A stretch of 64,000 bases of DNA from Candidatus Gastranaerophilales bacterium. Its GTDB lineage: Bacteria > Cyanobacteriota > Vampirovibrionia > Gastranaerophilales > Gastranaerophilaceae. Below the pieces are notes generated by a model. It was given only the letters and a program-made list of their open reading frames with translations, made no database searches and had not been told where the DNA came from. The stretch spans positions 1 to 64,000 of the forward strand of contig JAFQHZ010000033.1 of the NCBI GenBank assembly GCA_017415185.1, read 5' to 3'. Made by a program: the position numbers and the translations under genes. Of this stretch, positions 7,629 through 15,893 are shown piece after piece; the stretch's first letter is position 1; each line of letters starts with the position of its first letter.

Positions 7629-9238
7629 TATAACATTACTTCCACTGCCATTGAGCCTTTGTTCACTGCTACAAGCATTTTTGTGTCTACAATTTTAACG
7701 ATAAATCTTGCGGTTTTGTCGTCTTTTTCAGATAGTCTATATTTAATGTCGTAATTTTCTAGTTTTGGTTGTTTAAAGTTATATAGCGCAAAAACGTCGT
7801 CAAAAATATAGCCAAGTAATCTTATATTGTCGTTGTATGAAACAAGCATAAAGCCTCTTTGTGGCGCAATTTCAACACTTGATAGAACATTTGGCTCAAC
7901 TTCTTTTTGCTCTTCTTGTTGTTTTGGTTTTATTTCTTCTTTGTTTTGTTGAATTGGCGCTTCAATTTTAGCGCTAGGCTGTATATTTGGCGTTGTTTGA
8001 GGTTTAACTTGTTGTTCAAAAGTATTGGTTTGAATATCAATAAAGGAATCTTCCTTTAATATTTTTTGAATAATATCATATTCGCTTTCGTTGTTTTTCT
8101 TTAAGGAGGTATTTCTATTATATTTGTTTTTTAATTCTGGCTCATAGCTTGAAAGCTCATAGTTTCTTTGAATTGCAGAAGTTGCAGGGTCACAGAAGCC
8201 TGTTTGTTTAACATTTTTATCAAAAACAAAATATTGTCCGTCATTTTTAACTTTTTGATTTTCGTTTTCAACGTTTTCATTTTCATCGGAAATGGTGATT
8301 GTTTCTTGTTTTAAAGGTGCTTTTGTTTTTCTTTTTTTGGCATTGGCGATAATTAAAACTAATAAAAGAATTGCAAGAAGGAATGAAACAAAAACGAAAT
8401 CGGAATATTTTAAACCATATTGAGATAAAATTTTTGTGATTTTTTCCTCTAGTGGGCTTTTGCCGTCGTTTGCAATTTGTTCTATTTCTGAAAAATCGTC
8501 ATAAGGCAAAACTTCTTCATTGGTTTCTTCAAGCTGTACTGCTTCAAATTGTTCAAGATTGGCAAGCTCTTCGTTTACTTCTTGAAGTTTTTCTTCTCTT
8601 GCTTTTTCGATTTCTTCTCTAACAGCGTCTTCAATTTTTACAATTGGCTGTTCGATTTTTTGTATAACTTCTTGTTTTTTGGGAAGCTTTTGCGTTGCAG
8701 CTTTTTTAATGGATTCTATTTTTTTAGTTGGGGAAAAATCTGAATTTTTTTTTTGATTTTGAATCAAAGACTTTTTTTCGGTTGTTTTTTCCTCGCTTGA
8801 ATTAAGGGCTAAGTCTTCAATTTCTTTTGTGATTGTTGCTGCTGCAACATTATTTTTAACGTTAACATTAAACACGATTGGTTTTGTTGTGTTGATGTTA
8901 ATTTTCACATAGCCATTGCTAACGTCTTGACCAGCATAAGGATGAACATTTGCAGAAACTTCTCTTATTTCTGTGCCAACAGTTTTTGTTCTTGTGGATT
9001 CATTTTTTGTTTCTGGTAATAAAACATAATAATTAAAATCGCTTTTTTTAATTATTTTAACAGGCTCAAGAAATTGGTTTTTTGTGTATAAATCAAGATT
9101 ATATGTACTATCAGAGATTTTAATAATCTCAATTTTCATAAGCGAATTTTTAAATTCTGCTCCAATGCCAAAGGCAATATTATTCAAAAATAGTACCGCT
9201 AATACTCCATACAAAACTTTTGTTGCAAATTTATACAC
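7628..9238 (-). CDS. Exported, membrane-anchored protein of unknown function (GTG start)
   Basis: The start is GTG at 9238, with AAGGA 8 bases upstream. A signal peptide (MYKFATKVLYGVLAVLFL...) leads to a beta-rich domain (about 30-140) that vaguely recalls AMIN-type periplasmic domains. A long charged, coiled-coil stretch (150-260) follows, then a single membrane helix (near 278-300, ending ANAKKRK) and a 170-residue low-complexity linker. The final domain (about 440-536) is a compact beta-rich unit. With an N-terminal signal and an internal helix, the first half should be outside the cytoplasm and the C-terminal domain inside. No enzyme motif is visible. Confidence 0.65.
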   Translation of the reverse strand: MYKFATKVLYGVLAVLFLNNIAFGIGAEFKNSLMKIEIIKISDSTYNLDLYTKNQFLEPVKIIKKSDFNYYVLLPETKNESTRTKTVGTEIREVSANVHPYAGQDVSNGYVKININTTKPIVFNVNVKNNVAAATITKEIEDLALNSSEEKTTEKKSLIQNQKKNSDFSPTKKIESIKKAATQKLPKKQEVIQKIEQPIVKIEDAVREEIEKAREEKLQEVNEELANLEQFEAVQLEETNEEVLPYDDFSEIEQIANDGKSPLEEKITKILSQYGLKYSDFVFVSFLLAILLLVLIIANAKKRKTKAPLKQETITISDENENVENENQKVKNDGQYFVFDKNVKQTGFCDPATSAIQRNYELSSYEPELKNKYNRNTSLKKNNESEYDIIQKILKEDSFIDIQTNTFEQQVKPQTTPNIQPSAKIEAPIQQNKEEIKPKQQEEQKEVEPNVLSSVEIAPQRGFMLVSYNDNIRLLGYIFDDVFALYNFKQPKLENYDIKYRLSEKDDKTARFIVKIVDTKMLVAVNKGSMAVEVML

Positions 9239-9322
9239 TTTTACTATCCTTTTATCTTCGCAAGATTTATTTATTCATATTATAATATAAACAAGCTCTA
9301 ATGTAAAAATGGTAAAGATTTT

Positions 9323-10231
9323 ATGAACAAAATTAACGAAAAAAATTTTAAGTCTGGTTTAGCTACGATTGTTGCACGCCCAAATGTTGGTAAATCGACC
9401 CTTCTTAACAAAATTTTGGGTCAAAAAATTGCAATTGCAACTCCACTTCGTCAAACAACTAGAAAAAATTTAAAAGGAATATATACCGATTCGGATTCTC
9501 AAATTGTTTTAATTGACACTCCGGGTGTTCATAAACCATTGAATGAGCTTGGAAAATATCTTTCAAATCAATCTAAAGATGCGCTTGTTGATACAGATAT
9601 TATTTTGTTTATGGTTGATGCAACGCAACCTTGTGGCTTGGGAGATAAATGGATTTGGGACAACTATTTAAAAGATGCAAAAGCACCCATAATCCTTGTT
9701 TATAATAAAGTTGATTTAATTAAAAATATGGAAGAGCGTGAACTAAACGTTTTTTCTTATAAGAAAGCTTTTGAAAGAAATCTTGATTCTATTAAAATCA
9801 GCGCTAAAACAGGAAGAAATGTTGATGATTTAATTAAAAAAATCAAAGAATTCTTGCCCTATGGCGAAAAATTTTATGATGAAGATATGGTTTCAGATAC
9901 AAACATGAGAGAAATTGCCTCTGAAATTATAAGAGAAAAAATAATTTTAAATACAAAAGATGAAGTGCCTCATAGCGTTGCTGTTTTAATTGATAGTTAT
10001 AAAGAAGAAGAAAATATTGATAAAATTAGCGCAAAAATTATTGTCAACAATGATAGCCAAAAAGGCATTTTAATTGGAAAGCAGGGCGCAATGCTGAAAA
10101 AAATTGGCTCAAGCGCAAGAATAGAATTAGAAACAATTTTAGAAAAAAAAGTATTTTTAGAACTTTTTGTCAAGGTCCAAAAAAACTGGCTAAAAGACAA
10201 AAATGCAATTAAGGAGTTTGGCTTTGAATAG
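9323..10231 (+). CDS. era: GTPase Era
   Basis: This essential GTPase assists 16S rRNA maturation and 30S assembly. The GTPase domain covers about 1-175: P-loop ARPNVGKST (18-26, with Ala where Gly is usual at the first position), switch text LRQTTRKNLKGI, DTPGVHKP and NKVD. The KH RNA-binding domain follows, with GILIGKQGAMLKKIG. The 302 residues are standard. A TATAAT box lies at 9281-9286 in the gap shared with the divergent membrane-protein gene, leaving a leader of about 30 bases. It is the only gene in its transcription unit as far as I can see. Confidence 0.95.
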   Translation: MNKINEKNFKSGLATIVARPNVGKSTLLNKILGQKIAIATPLRQTTRKNLKGIYTDSDSQIVLIDTPGVHKPLNELGKYLSNQSKDALVDTDIILFMVDATQPCGLGDKWIWDNYLKDAKAPIILVYNKVDLIKNMEERELNVFSYKKAFERNLDSIKISAKTGRNVDDLIKKIKEFLPYGEKFYDEDMVSDTNMREIASEIIREKIILNTKDEVPHSVAVLIDSYKEEENIDKISAKIIVNNDSQKGILIGKQGAMLKKIGSSARIELETILEKKVFLELFVKVQKNWLKDKNAIKEFGFE

Positions 10232-10251
10232 AGCTAATTTCGAGCTTTCTC

Positions 10252-10263
10252 AATCTTAAGATT
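10252..10263. repeat. 12-bp palindrome AATCTTAAGATT (copy 1)
   Basis: A perfect palindrome in the 173-base gap between era and the response regulator. The identical 12-mer recurs at 26447-26458, between the large flagellar operon and glnA. The rest of the gap holds no gene and no recognisable terminator. Confidence 0.5.
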
Positions 10264-10404
10264 TAGATACAAAGAACCAATATAAATAGGGTAAATTTAA
10301 ACCTAACTATTGATGAATAAATCGCCCCTAAGAAGTATATTCGTAATGTAGAATAGTAGATTTGAATTAAATTTTACAAAAAAATATACTTTTTGGAGGG
10401 GTTA

Positions 10405-11118
10405 ATGAGAAGAACAGTAGATTTCAAAAGAAAGCAAAAAGTTATCGTTGTTGATGACAAGTATGAACACGCATCGGGCGTTCGTGAGTTGGTAAATTTG
10501 GAAAATGATTATGAAGTTATTGCAAATGCTGGAAATGCAAATGTTGCAATTTCATTAATCAAAAAATATCAACCAGATATCGTTTTAATGGATATTAATA
10601 TGCCTGAAATGGATGGTATCAACGCAATTGCAGAAATTCAAAAATTAAACTTGAAAACAAGAGTGATTGTTTTAACTGCTTATGATGATGCTGATTTAAT
10701 TTATCGTGCTATGAAGGTTGGAGCTTGTGGCTATGTTTTAAAAACAATGGTTTCAGCACAATTAATCAAGGCATTGGATGAAGTTTCAATGGGCAAAATT
10801 TATCTTCCAACAGTTCTTTGCTCTAAATTCTTTGAATATTTCCAAGATTTTGAAAAGAATGGACAAGCAAATCAAGAAGAAGAAGGCGAAGAAAACTTAT
10901 TGCATTATTTAACAAACAGAGAAGAAGAAGTTCTTTCTTTATTGTTAGAAGGCGCAACTTATAAAGACGTTGCTCGTGAATTATTCATTTCTGAAACAAC
11001 AGTTAAAACTCATGTGAATAATATTTTCCAAAAACTTCAAGTTAAAGAAAAAACACAAGCCGTACTTTATGCAATCAATAAAGGATTTAAACCTAAAGCG
11101 AAAAAGATTGCTGTTTAG
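10405..11118 (+). CDS. NarL/FixJ-family response regulator
   Basis: This is a 237-residue two-component regulator. The receiver (about 12-130) has VIVVDD, the phosphoacceptor in VLMDINMPEMDG, Thr in VLTAYDD and Lys in GYVLKTM. A LuxR-type helix-turn-helix (about 165-230) has LTNREEEVLSLLLEGATYKD and ETTVKTHVNNIFQKL. The ATG at 10405 is chosen because GGAGG at 10395-10399 precedes it; an upstream TTG at 10393 would overlap that site. The next gene, 190 bases on, encodes a cytoplasmic kinase, and flgB-flgC-fliE follow, so this pair probably controls flagellar genes. Confidence 0.88.
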   Translation: MRRTVDFKRKQKVIVVDDKYEHASGVRELVNLENDYEVIANAGNANVAISLIKKYQPDIVLMDINMPEMDGINAIAEIQKLNLKTRVIVLTAYDDADLIYRAMKVGACGYVLKTMVSAQLIKALDEVSMGKIYLPTVLCSKFFEYFQDFEKNGQANQEEEGEENLLHYLTNREEEVLSLLLEGATYKDVARELFISETTVKTHVNNIFQKLQVKEKTQAVLYAINKGFKPKAKKIAV

Positions 11119-11310
11119 CCGAATCGAGCGAACCTAGCTTTGCTAAGCTTGGTGAGCAAAGATGAGGTCAGAGGTGTGTGAAGCACCTGAACGGCGCTGA
11201 TGAAGCGGCGGACTGGTGCGGATACCGTACCAAAGCGACGTGCGACGAAGTCGCTCAGGAGCATTGTGCACACACAAATAATAAAGGTAGTAAGTAAAAC
11301 AAGAAACTAA
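11119..11310. repeat. GC-richer intergenic element (family copy A) between regulator and kinase
   Basis: About 190 non-coding bases are clearly richer in GC than their surroundings. They contain GAGCAAAG, GGTGTGTGAAGCACC, GGCGGACTGGTGCGG and ACCGTACCAAAG. The order and text of AATC-AGCGA, TAGC, GAGC, GTGTGAAGCAC, CGGCGCTGA and GCGGA match the tandem element at 54054-54250. GAGCAAAG...ACCRTACCAAA also matches the flgH-flgI gap and the fliM upstream region. Several short inverted repeats such as AGCTTTGCTAAGCT suggest a folded RNA or a mobile repeat. There is no ORF. Confidence 0.6.
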
Positions 11311-12525
11311 ATGCAAAAAACTAAAAAAAATCTTAATATCTACTTTGAAAACAAAGACTTAACGCAAAATGAAATCTACTCACCAACCATTGTTAAGTCT
11401 TTGATTCGAAGTGTTTTAGAACCAATTGTTGGTAATAATTCTAAAGCACTTATTTTTATACATTTGAAAGATTATCCTGAAATCCAAGGTGTTATAAAAA
11501 GACTTGAATATAATGCTAATATTAATTTGAGAAAAATTAGCGATTTTGAATTTTCAAAGTTTGATGTTGAAGAAGTTGGTTTTATTGTTTTAACTTCTCA
11601 AAGATACAACGCTGCGTTGTTGTTCAGAGAAGTTGAAGAAAATAAATTTGAGATTTATTTAAAATTAAATTCAAAATTAGTTAATGATGTATATGAAACA
11701 TTGAAAGCAACTTTTTTAATTGATTTTGATGAAGAATTTTATTCACACAAACCAGAGCGTCGTGACAATCTTTTGATGAATGATGCGGTTGAAAATATGA
11801 TTAAATATTTCGAAGAAACAATCAAAGAAAGCGAATATAATTCAAAAATTCAAGAAAGTTATAGAACAGTAAACGAAACAAATACAACTTTCAGAAATGA
11901 AATTTATCAAAATGTTAAACAAATTGCTCACGAAATAAAAAATCAATTAAGTATTTTGGATATTTATACAAGAATTTTCGAAAAGAAAACAGGAGACACT
12001 CAAATAACAGAGCCGATAAGAAAATCTGTTAGTTTGATTAAAGCTCAAATAGAACAATTCAAAAATATTGATGTTGTTAATCTTCAAGAAAAAAATATTA
12101 AAACAATTATTCAAGATTCAATCAAAATTTATAGTGGCTTATTGAAAGAAAAAAATAATAAGTTGATTTTAATTGACGAAATGGCGGCTCTTGAGGCGAA
12201 TTGCTTTGTGGACGAAGAAAAATTTTCAATTGTAATTAATAACATAATTAAAAATGCACATGATTCAACGCAAAACGATGAAATAGTTGTTCGATTGGCG
12301 CAAGTAGAAGAAAGTGTCCAAATTTCAATTGCAAATCATGGCGAAATGATTGCTCAAGAAGAGCAAGACAAAATTTTCGAACAAGGTTACACAACCAAAA
12401 AAGATGGATGGGGAATTGGTTTGTCTGTTTGTAAAAAGTTCATTGGTTCGCAGTTTGGAACTTTTGAATTAACTAAAAGCGATGAAAAAGAAACGATTTT
12501 CACTTTGACTTTGCCTTTAGTATAA
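11311..12525 (+). CDS. Cytoplasmic sensor histidine kinase
   Basis: This 404-residue kinase lacks membrane segments. The phosphoacceptor is His in KQIAHEIKNQLSIL (about residue 211). The ATPase domain has NNIIKNAHDS (N box), DGWGIGLSVCKKF (G box) and a C-terminal beta strand. Residues 1-130 form a separate input domain containing QRYNAALLFREVEENKFE, which loosely recalls the DICT sensory domain of cyanobacterial kinases; I do not press that match. It pairs by position with the upstream LuxR-type regulator. It ends 32 bases before flgB, so kinase and rod genes may share a transcript. Confidence 0.85.
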   Translation: MQKTKKNLNIYFENKDLTQNEIYSPTIVKSLIRSVLEPIVGNNSKALIFIHLKDYPEIQGVIKRLEYNANINLRKISDFEFSKFDVEEVGFIVLTSQRYNAALLFREVEENKFEIYLKLNSKLVNDVYETLKATFLIDFDEEFYSHKPERRDNLLMNDAVENMIKYFEETIKESEYNSKIQESYRTVNETNTTFRNEIYQNVKQIAHEIKNQLSILDIYTRIFEKKTGDTQITEPIRKSVSLIKAQIEQFKNIDVVNLQEKNIKTIIQDSIKIYSGLLKEKNNKLILIDEMAALEANCFVDEEKFSIVINNIIKNAHDSTQNDEIVVRLAQVEESVQISIANHGEMIAQEEQDKIFEQGYTTKKDGWGIGLSVCKKFIGSQFGTFELTKSDEKETIFTLTLPLV

Positions 12526-12557
12526 ACAAGATAAACAATAATAATAAGGATAGAATT

Positions 12558-13025
12558 ATGGATTTCATAGACAACAGAACAAGAGCAATAGGCGCTATGG
12601 CGCTTGATGGCTTGCAAGAGAGGGCAAAGGCAATCTCTGCAAACACTGTTAATGTTTTAACTCCGCACTATCAAAGAAAAGAAGTTTCTTTTGAAGAAAG
12701 TTTGCAAAATATTATTCAAAGGGAAGACGAAAAAGAGCAAATTAAGCTTCAAAATACTGCAATGTATGATAAAAATCCAAAAAGTGTTTTAACAGGACAA
12801 AGCCCAGCGCAAATTGCCTTTTTGAACACTGCTTTTGAAGAAGGATATTCGATTGATGTTGAATCTGATACATCAGAGCCTCTTGGTCTTGATGGTAACA
12901 ATGTTAATCTAGAATCGGAAATGATGGACGAAGCTAAAAACGGTATGAAATATCAAGTTGTAGCTTCTTTGTTATCGAAATCTTATGCAATGATGAACAC
13001 AATCATCAAAGGTCAAAATCAGTAA
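12558..13025 (+). CDS. flgB: Flagellar basal-body rod protein FlgB
   Basis: This proximal rod subunit has 155 residues. The N-terminal rod helix IGAMALDGLQERAKAISANTVNV resembles the family pattern but reads NTVNVLTPHYQRKEVSFEE where NIANADTPGY is usual, so it is somewhat divergent. The C-terminal helix (YQVVASLLSKSYAMMNTII) fits rod proteins. AAGGAT precedes the ATG. Together with flgC and fliE it forms the standard proximal rod cluster. Confidence 0.88.
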   Translation: MDFIDNRTRAIGAMALDGLQERAKAISANTVNVLTPHYQRKEVSFEESLQNIIQREDEKEQIKLQNTAMYDKNPKSVLTGQSPAQIAFLNTAFEEGYSIDVESDTSEPLGLDGNNVNLESEMMDEAKNGMKYQVVASLLSKSYAMMNTIIKGQNQ

Positions 13026-13041
13026 TTTAGGAGAGAATTAG

Positions 13042-13533
13042 ATGAGTTTTAATGTTTTTGATATAGCAGCGACAGGAATGCATGCGCAACGTATTAAAAT
13101 GGACACTGTTTCATCAAATATTGCAAACGTTAATACAACTCGAAATGAATTTGGTGAAAAACAGGTTTATCATAAAAAACAAGTTAATTTTAAAGAAATG
13201 GCTTTAAAAAACAACTATCATTTTCCAAAAGGAAATGTTAATGTTGCTTTTGAGCCTCCAAATGAGCCTTATTTGACTGGGGGAGTTTCAATTGGTCAAG
13301 ATTCAATTTCAAAAGGTGTTATGGTTGAATCAATAACCGATGCTGATAATCCGACTAAAATTGTTTATGACCCATCCCACCCTGATGCGGATGAAAATGG
13401 ATATGTTGAACTTCCAAATGTGAATGTTGTTGAAGAAATGGTTAATATGGTTAATGCTTCAAGAGCTTATGAAGCAAATATCACCATTGCGCAGACAACA
13501 AAAACAATGATTCAAAGTGCAATTAATATTTAA
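13042..13533 (+). CDS. flgC: Flagellar basal-body rod protein FlgC
   Basis: This 163-residue proximal rod protein begins FNVFDIAATGMHAQRIKMDT and has SSNIANVNTTR, the signature of rod/hook proteins. The C-terminal helix VEEMVNMVNASRAYEANIT is the strongly conserved FlgC/FlgG ending. It follows flgB by 16 bases, with GGAGA as the ribosome-binding site. It is exported by the flagellar type III apparatus without a cleaved signal. Confidence 0.95.
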   Translation: MSFNVFDIAATGMHAQRIKMDTVSSNIANVNTTRNEFGEKQVYHKKQVNFKEMALKNNYHFPKGNVNVAFEPPNEPYLTGGVSIGQDSISKGVMVESITDADNPTKIVYDPSHPDADENGYVELPNVNVVEEMVNMVNASRAYEANITIAQTTKTMIQSAINI

Positions 13534-13543
13534 GGGCTAATTT

Positions 13544-14023
13544 ATGTCAGAAAGTTTTAATATAAATACAAATTTTAATATGGGAAGCTTTGATAATTCT
13601 ATTAATGAATTTAACAAAGTATTTTCAAATTCATTAAACCAAACAAATCAAAATATTGCTTCAGCTCAATCTTTTGATGAAATTTTTAATTCGTTTAATG
13701 CAAATCAAATTGCGCCAATCCAAGCGAGCGCAACAATGCAAGTTGGGATGGATTCAATTAGTGCTTCAAAAATTGAAAACCTTTCTCCAACTGCAAAAAT
13801 GGCTTCTGATATCGGCGCTGGCTTTAAAAATGGTTTAAGTCAAGTTAGCACACTTGGAAAAGAGGCGGAAGAAGCTTTTGAAACATTTGCTTCTGGAGGA
13901 GATATAAGTGTTCATGATGTAATGATTGCTTCTCAAAAATCAGGACTTGCAATGCAAATGGCAATACAATTAAGAAACCAAATGGTTAATGCATATAATG
14001 AATTTAAGGGTATGAGCATATAA
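13544..14023 (+). CDS. fliE: Hook-basal body complex protein FliE
   Basis: FliE joins the MS-ring to the rod. The C-terminal 80 residues carry the family text: FKNGLSQVSTLGKEAEEAF, then GDISVHDVMIASQKSGLAMQ and a final helix with VNAYNEF. The 159 residues exceed the usual 100-110 because of an Asn/Ser-rich N-terminal 70 residues that look disordered. It lies 10 bases after flgC. An intergenic element with a GCCGT/ACGGC hairpin begins at its stop codon. Confidence 0.9.
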   Translation: MSESFNINTNFNMGSFDNSINEFNKVFSNSLNQTNQNIASAQSFDEIFNSFNANQIAPIQASATMQVGMDSISASKIENLSPTAKMASDIGAGFKNGLSQVSTLGKEAEEAFETFASGGDISVHDVMIASQKSGLAMQMAIQLRNQMVNAYNEFKGMSI

Positions 14024-14074
14024 CAGGGTGGAGCCGTAAAGAAAACGGCAAAATAAGAAAATAAGGAAACAATA
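14024..14074 (+). repeat. Short form of the GCCGT-hairpin intergenic element
   Basis: The first 35 bases after the fliE stop (CAGGGTGGAGCCGTAAAG...ACGGCAAAAT) match, with two substitutions, the start of the flgG-flgA spacer read on the minus strand. Both spacers also end with ATAAGGAAACAA just before the next ATG. This copy lacks the roughly 100-base centre present there. The hairpin GCCGT-N7-ACGGC is conserved. Confidence 0.6.
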
Positions 14075-15817
14075 ATGCAATATAATTTTGGACTAGATAT
14101 AAAAGAATTAGAAAAAAGAACACATAAAGACTATCTTGTGACAAAGAAAATGCTTGATAAAGATGCGCCTGAATTTCTTGCCCTTGCTGAAGGGGATAAA
14201 ATTGCTCTTTCGTATCTTGTTAAGGCAGCTCGCATTATTGAAAAAATAAATATGCAACTTGATTCTCATCATAATTTGCCTTTCAAAGCTTTTTTAGAAG
14301 AAGAAATCAAAAAAGGTTCAAAACAAGCAAAATTAACCAAAATTCTTTTTGATGCGCAAAAGGGAATTTTTGCTCTTGATTGCGAATCAAATCTTGTTAA
14401 ATTGGCTGCTGGTTTAGAAAAAAAAGCAGGCAGGGGCTTGTATCCTGAAGATTTGGAAAAAGTTGATTTTCATGCAATTTTAATTTACATGCTTCAAATT
14501 GGAAAAATTGAAGAAGTGAGAAAAATTTTAAATCAAAGAAGCGTAGTTGAAAAAATTTCACCAAAAGAGCTTGTTGCAATTGATTATGTTGACAAATTTA
14601 AGGATGATTTTGCTCTTGTAGCAAAATATTTATTGAAGGCAAGTTGCGTTTCAACAAATGCTGATTTTAATGAATATTTAAGATTGCAAGCAGACGCTTT
14701 TTTGAAAGCAGACCCAATGCTTGACGCTTATGCTGATAAAAAATGGGCAACTTTGCAAGATACGCCTTTGGAATTTACAATTACTCGTGAGAATTATACT
14801 GATGAAATGACTGAAACAGTTTTAGAAAATGAAGAACTTGTTGAATTATTAAAAAAACACAATATTGAAGTAATTTCCAAAGATTATTTAGGCGCTCGTG
14901 TGGGGATTGTTAATAAAGAAGGAACGGATTATATTTTAAAAGTTAAAGATTTTCTTCCTTTGATGGCAAAAAATATGCCTTATTGCGATAAATATGAACA
15001 AGTTATTTCTGATGATTGCGAAATTTCTCAAACAATGGTTGATGTTGATTTAATTGAAGTTGCAGGAGATGTTGGCGCATTTAGAGCAGGAATAACATTA
15101 GCAGAAAATCTTCCAAACAACGACAAGCTTTCTTTGAGCATTGGAGGAGGAAGAAGAAACGTTTACCATAGGCAAATTCGTTTTGTAACAAGCGAAGATG
15201 CCAAGAAAAAAATTCAAGAAAGATTGGATGCAATTTTAGATAAAACTTTGCATAAATTTTATGATGATAAAATGGATCACCCTTTTACAATTGGGCATGA
15301 AAATGGGCATTCTCTTGGTCCAAAAGAGGGCTGCGAGGTATTGGGAAAATATAAATCTATAATTGAAGAAAACAAGGCGGATATGGTTGCGCTTTCAATG
15401 CTTGATGTTTTGTGTGAGGCGTCTTTATATTCTCAAGAAGAAAAAGAGCGTATTATCGTAACTTATGCAACAGATAACATGTTAAAATCAAAACCAACAT
15501 TATCTCAAGCGCATAGGGTTCGCTCTGTTATGCAAAATTATTATTTTATAAAACATGGTGCAATTGAAATTTCAAAAGATGGGGTTTTGTTTGTTAATAT
15601 TGATAAAATGATTCCAACTGCGAAAAAAATGTTGAGTGAAATCGTCAATGTTCAATTGTCGGGCGATTTTAAAAAAGGCGAGAAATATGTTTTGGATAAT
15701 TTTATTTGGACAAATGAAATGGAAGTTGTGTCTGAAAAATTGAAAAAGATTTCCAAAAGATTAAATGGCAAAACAGAACAAAAGCTTGCAGACATGTTGT
15801 TTGAACAAGCAGAATAA
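14075..15817 (+). CDS. M49-like (dipeptidyl-peptidase III-type) zinc peptidase
   Basis: This is a 580-residue cytoplasmic protein. The zinc-site candidates are GHENGHSLGP (near residue 408, an HExxH motif) and EENKADMVAL about 30 residues on, resembling the HExxGH + EExxAE pair of M49 peptidases. The first motif is one residue shorter than classical M49; I recall that a pentapeptide variant exists in Caldithrix. The upstream beta-rich region (IEVAGDVGAFRAGITLAENLPN) also fits the family's C-terminal lobe. The predicted activity is release of dipeptides from short peptides. It follows fliE by 51 bases and may simply share its transcript. Confidence 0.65.
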   Translation: MQYNFGLDIKELEKRTHKDYLVTKKMLDKDAPEFLALAEGDKIALSYLVKAARIIEKINMQLDSHHNLPFKAFLEEEIKKGSKQAKLTKILFDAQKGIFALDCESNLVKLAAGLEKKAGRGLYPEDLEKVDFHAILIYMLQIGKIEEVRKILNQRSVVEKISPKELVAIDYVDKFKDDFALVAKYLLKASCVSTNADFNEYLRLQADAFLKADPMLDAYADKKWATLQDTPLEFTITRENYTDEMTETVLENEELVELLKKHNIEVISKDYLGARVGIVNKEGTDYILKVKDFLPLMAKNMPYCDKYEQVISDDCEISQTMVDVDLIEVAGDVGAFRAGITLAENLPNNDKLSLSIGGGRRNVYHRQIRFVTSEDAKKKIQERLDAILDKTLHKFYDDKMDHPFTIGHENGHSLGPKEGCEVLGKYKSIIEENKADMVALSMLDVLCEASLYSQEEKERIIVTYATDNMLKSKPTLSQAHRVRSVMQNYYFIKHGAIEISKDGVLFVNIDKMIPTAKKMLSEIVNVQLSGDFKKGEKYVLDNFIWTNEMEVVSEKLKKISKRLNGKTEQKLADMLFEQAE

Positions 15818-15830
15818 AATATTTTTGCTT

Positions 15831-15861
15831 TTGCGCTAAAAACTTATATTTGTGCGATAAT
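15831..15861 (+). promoter_or_regulatory. Putative extended -10 promoter for pfp
   Basis: TG-C-GATAAT at 15853-15861 forms an extended -10, with TTGCGC at 15831-15836 (19-base spacing). AAAGGAG precedes the ATG at 15894. Confidence 0.35.
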
Positions 15862-15893
15862 TAAATCAAGTTAAATTTTAAAGGAGATTTAAG

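Noticed and set aside
9374-9402. Ala instead of Gly at the first P-loop position of Era, suggesting inactivation
   Set aside because: The essential GK[ST] residues and the other G motifs are intact, so loss of activity is not indicated.
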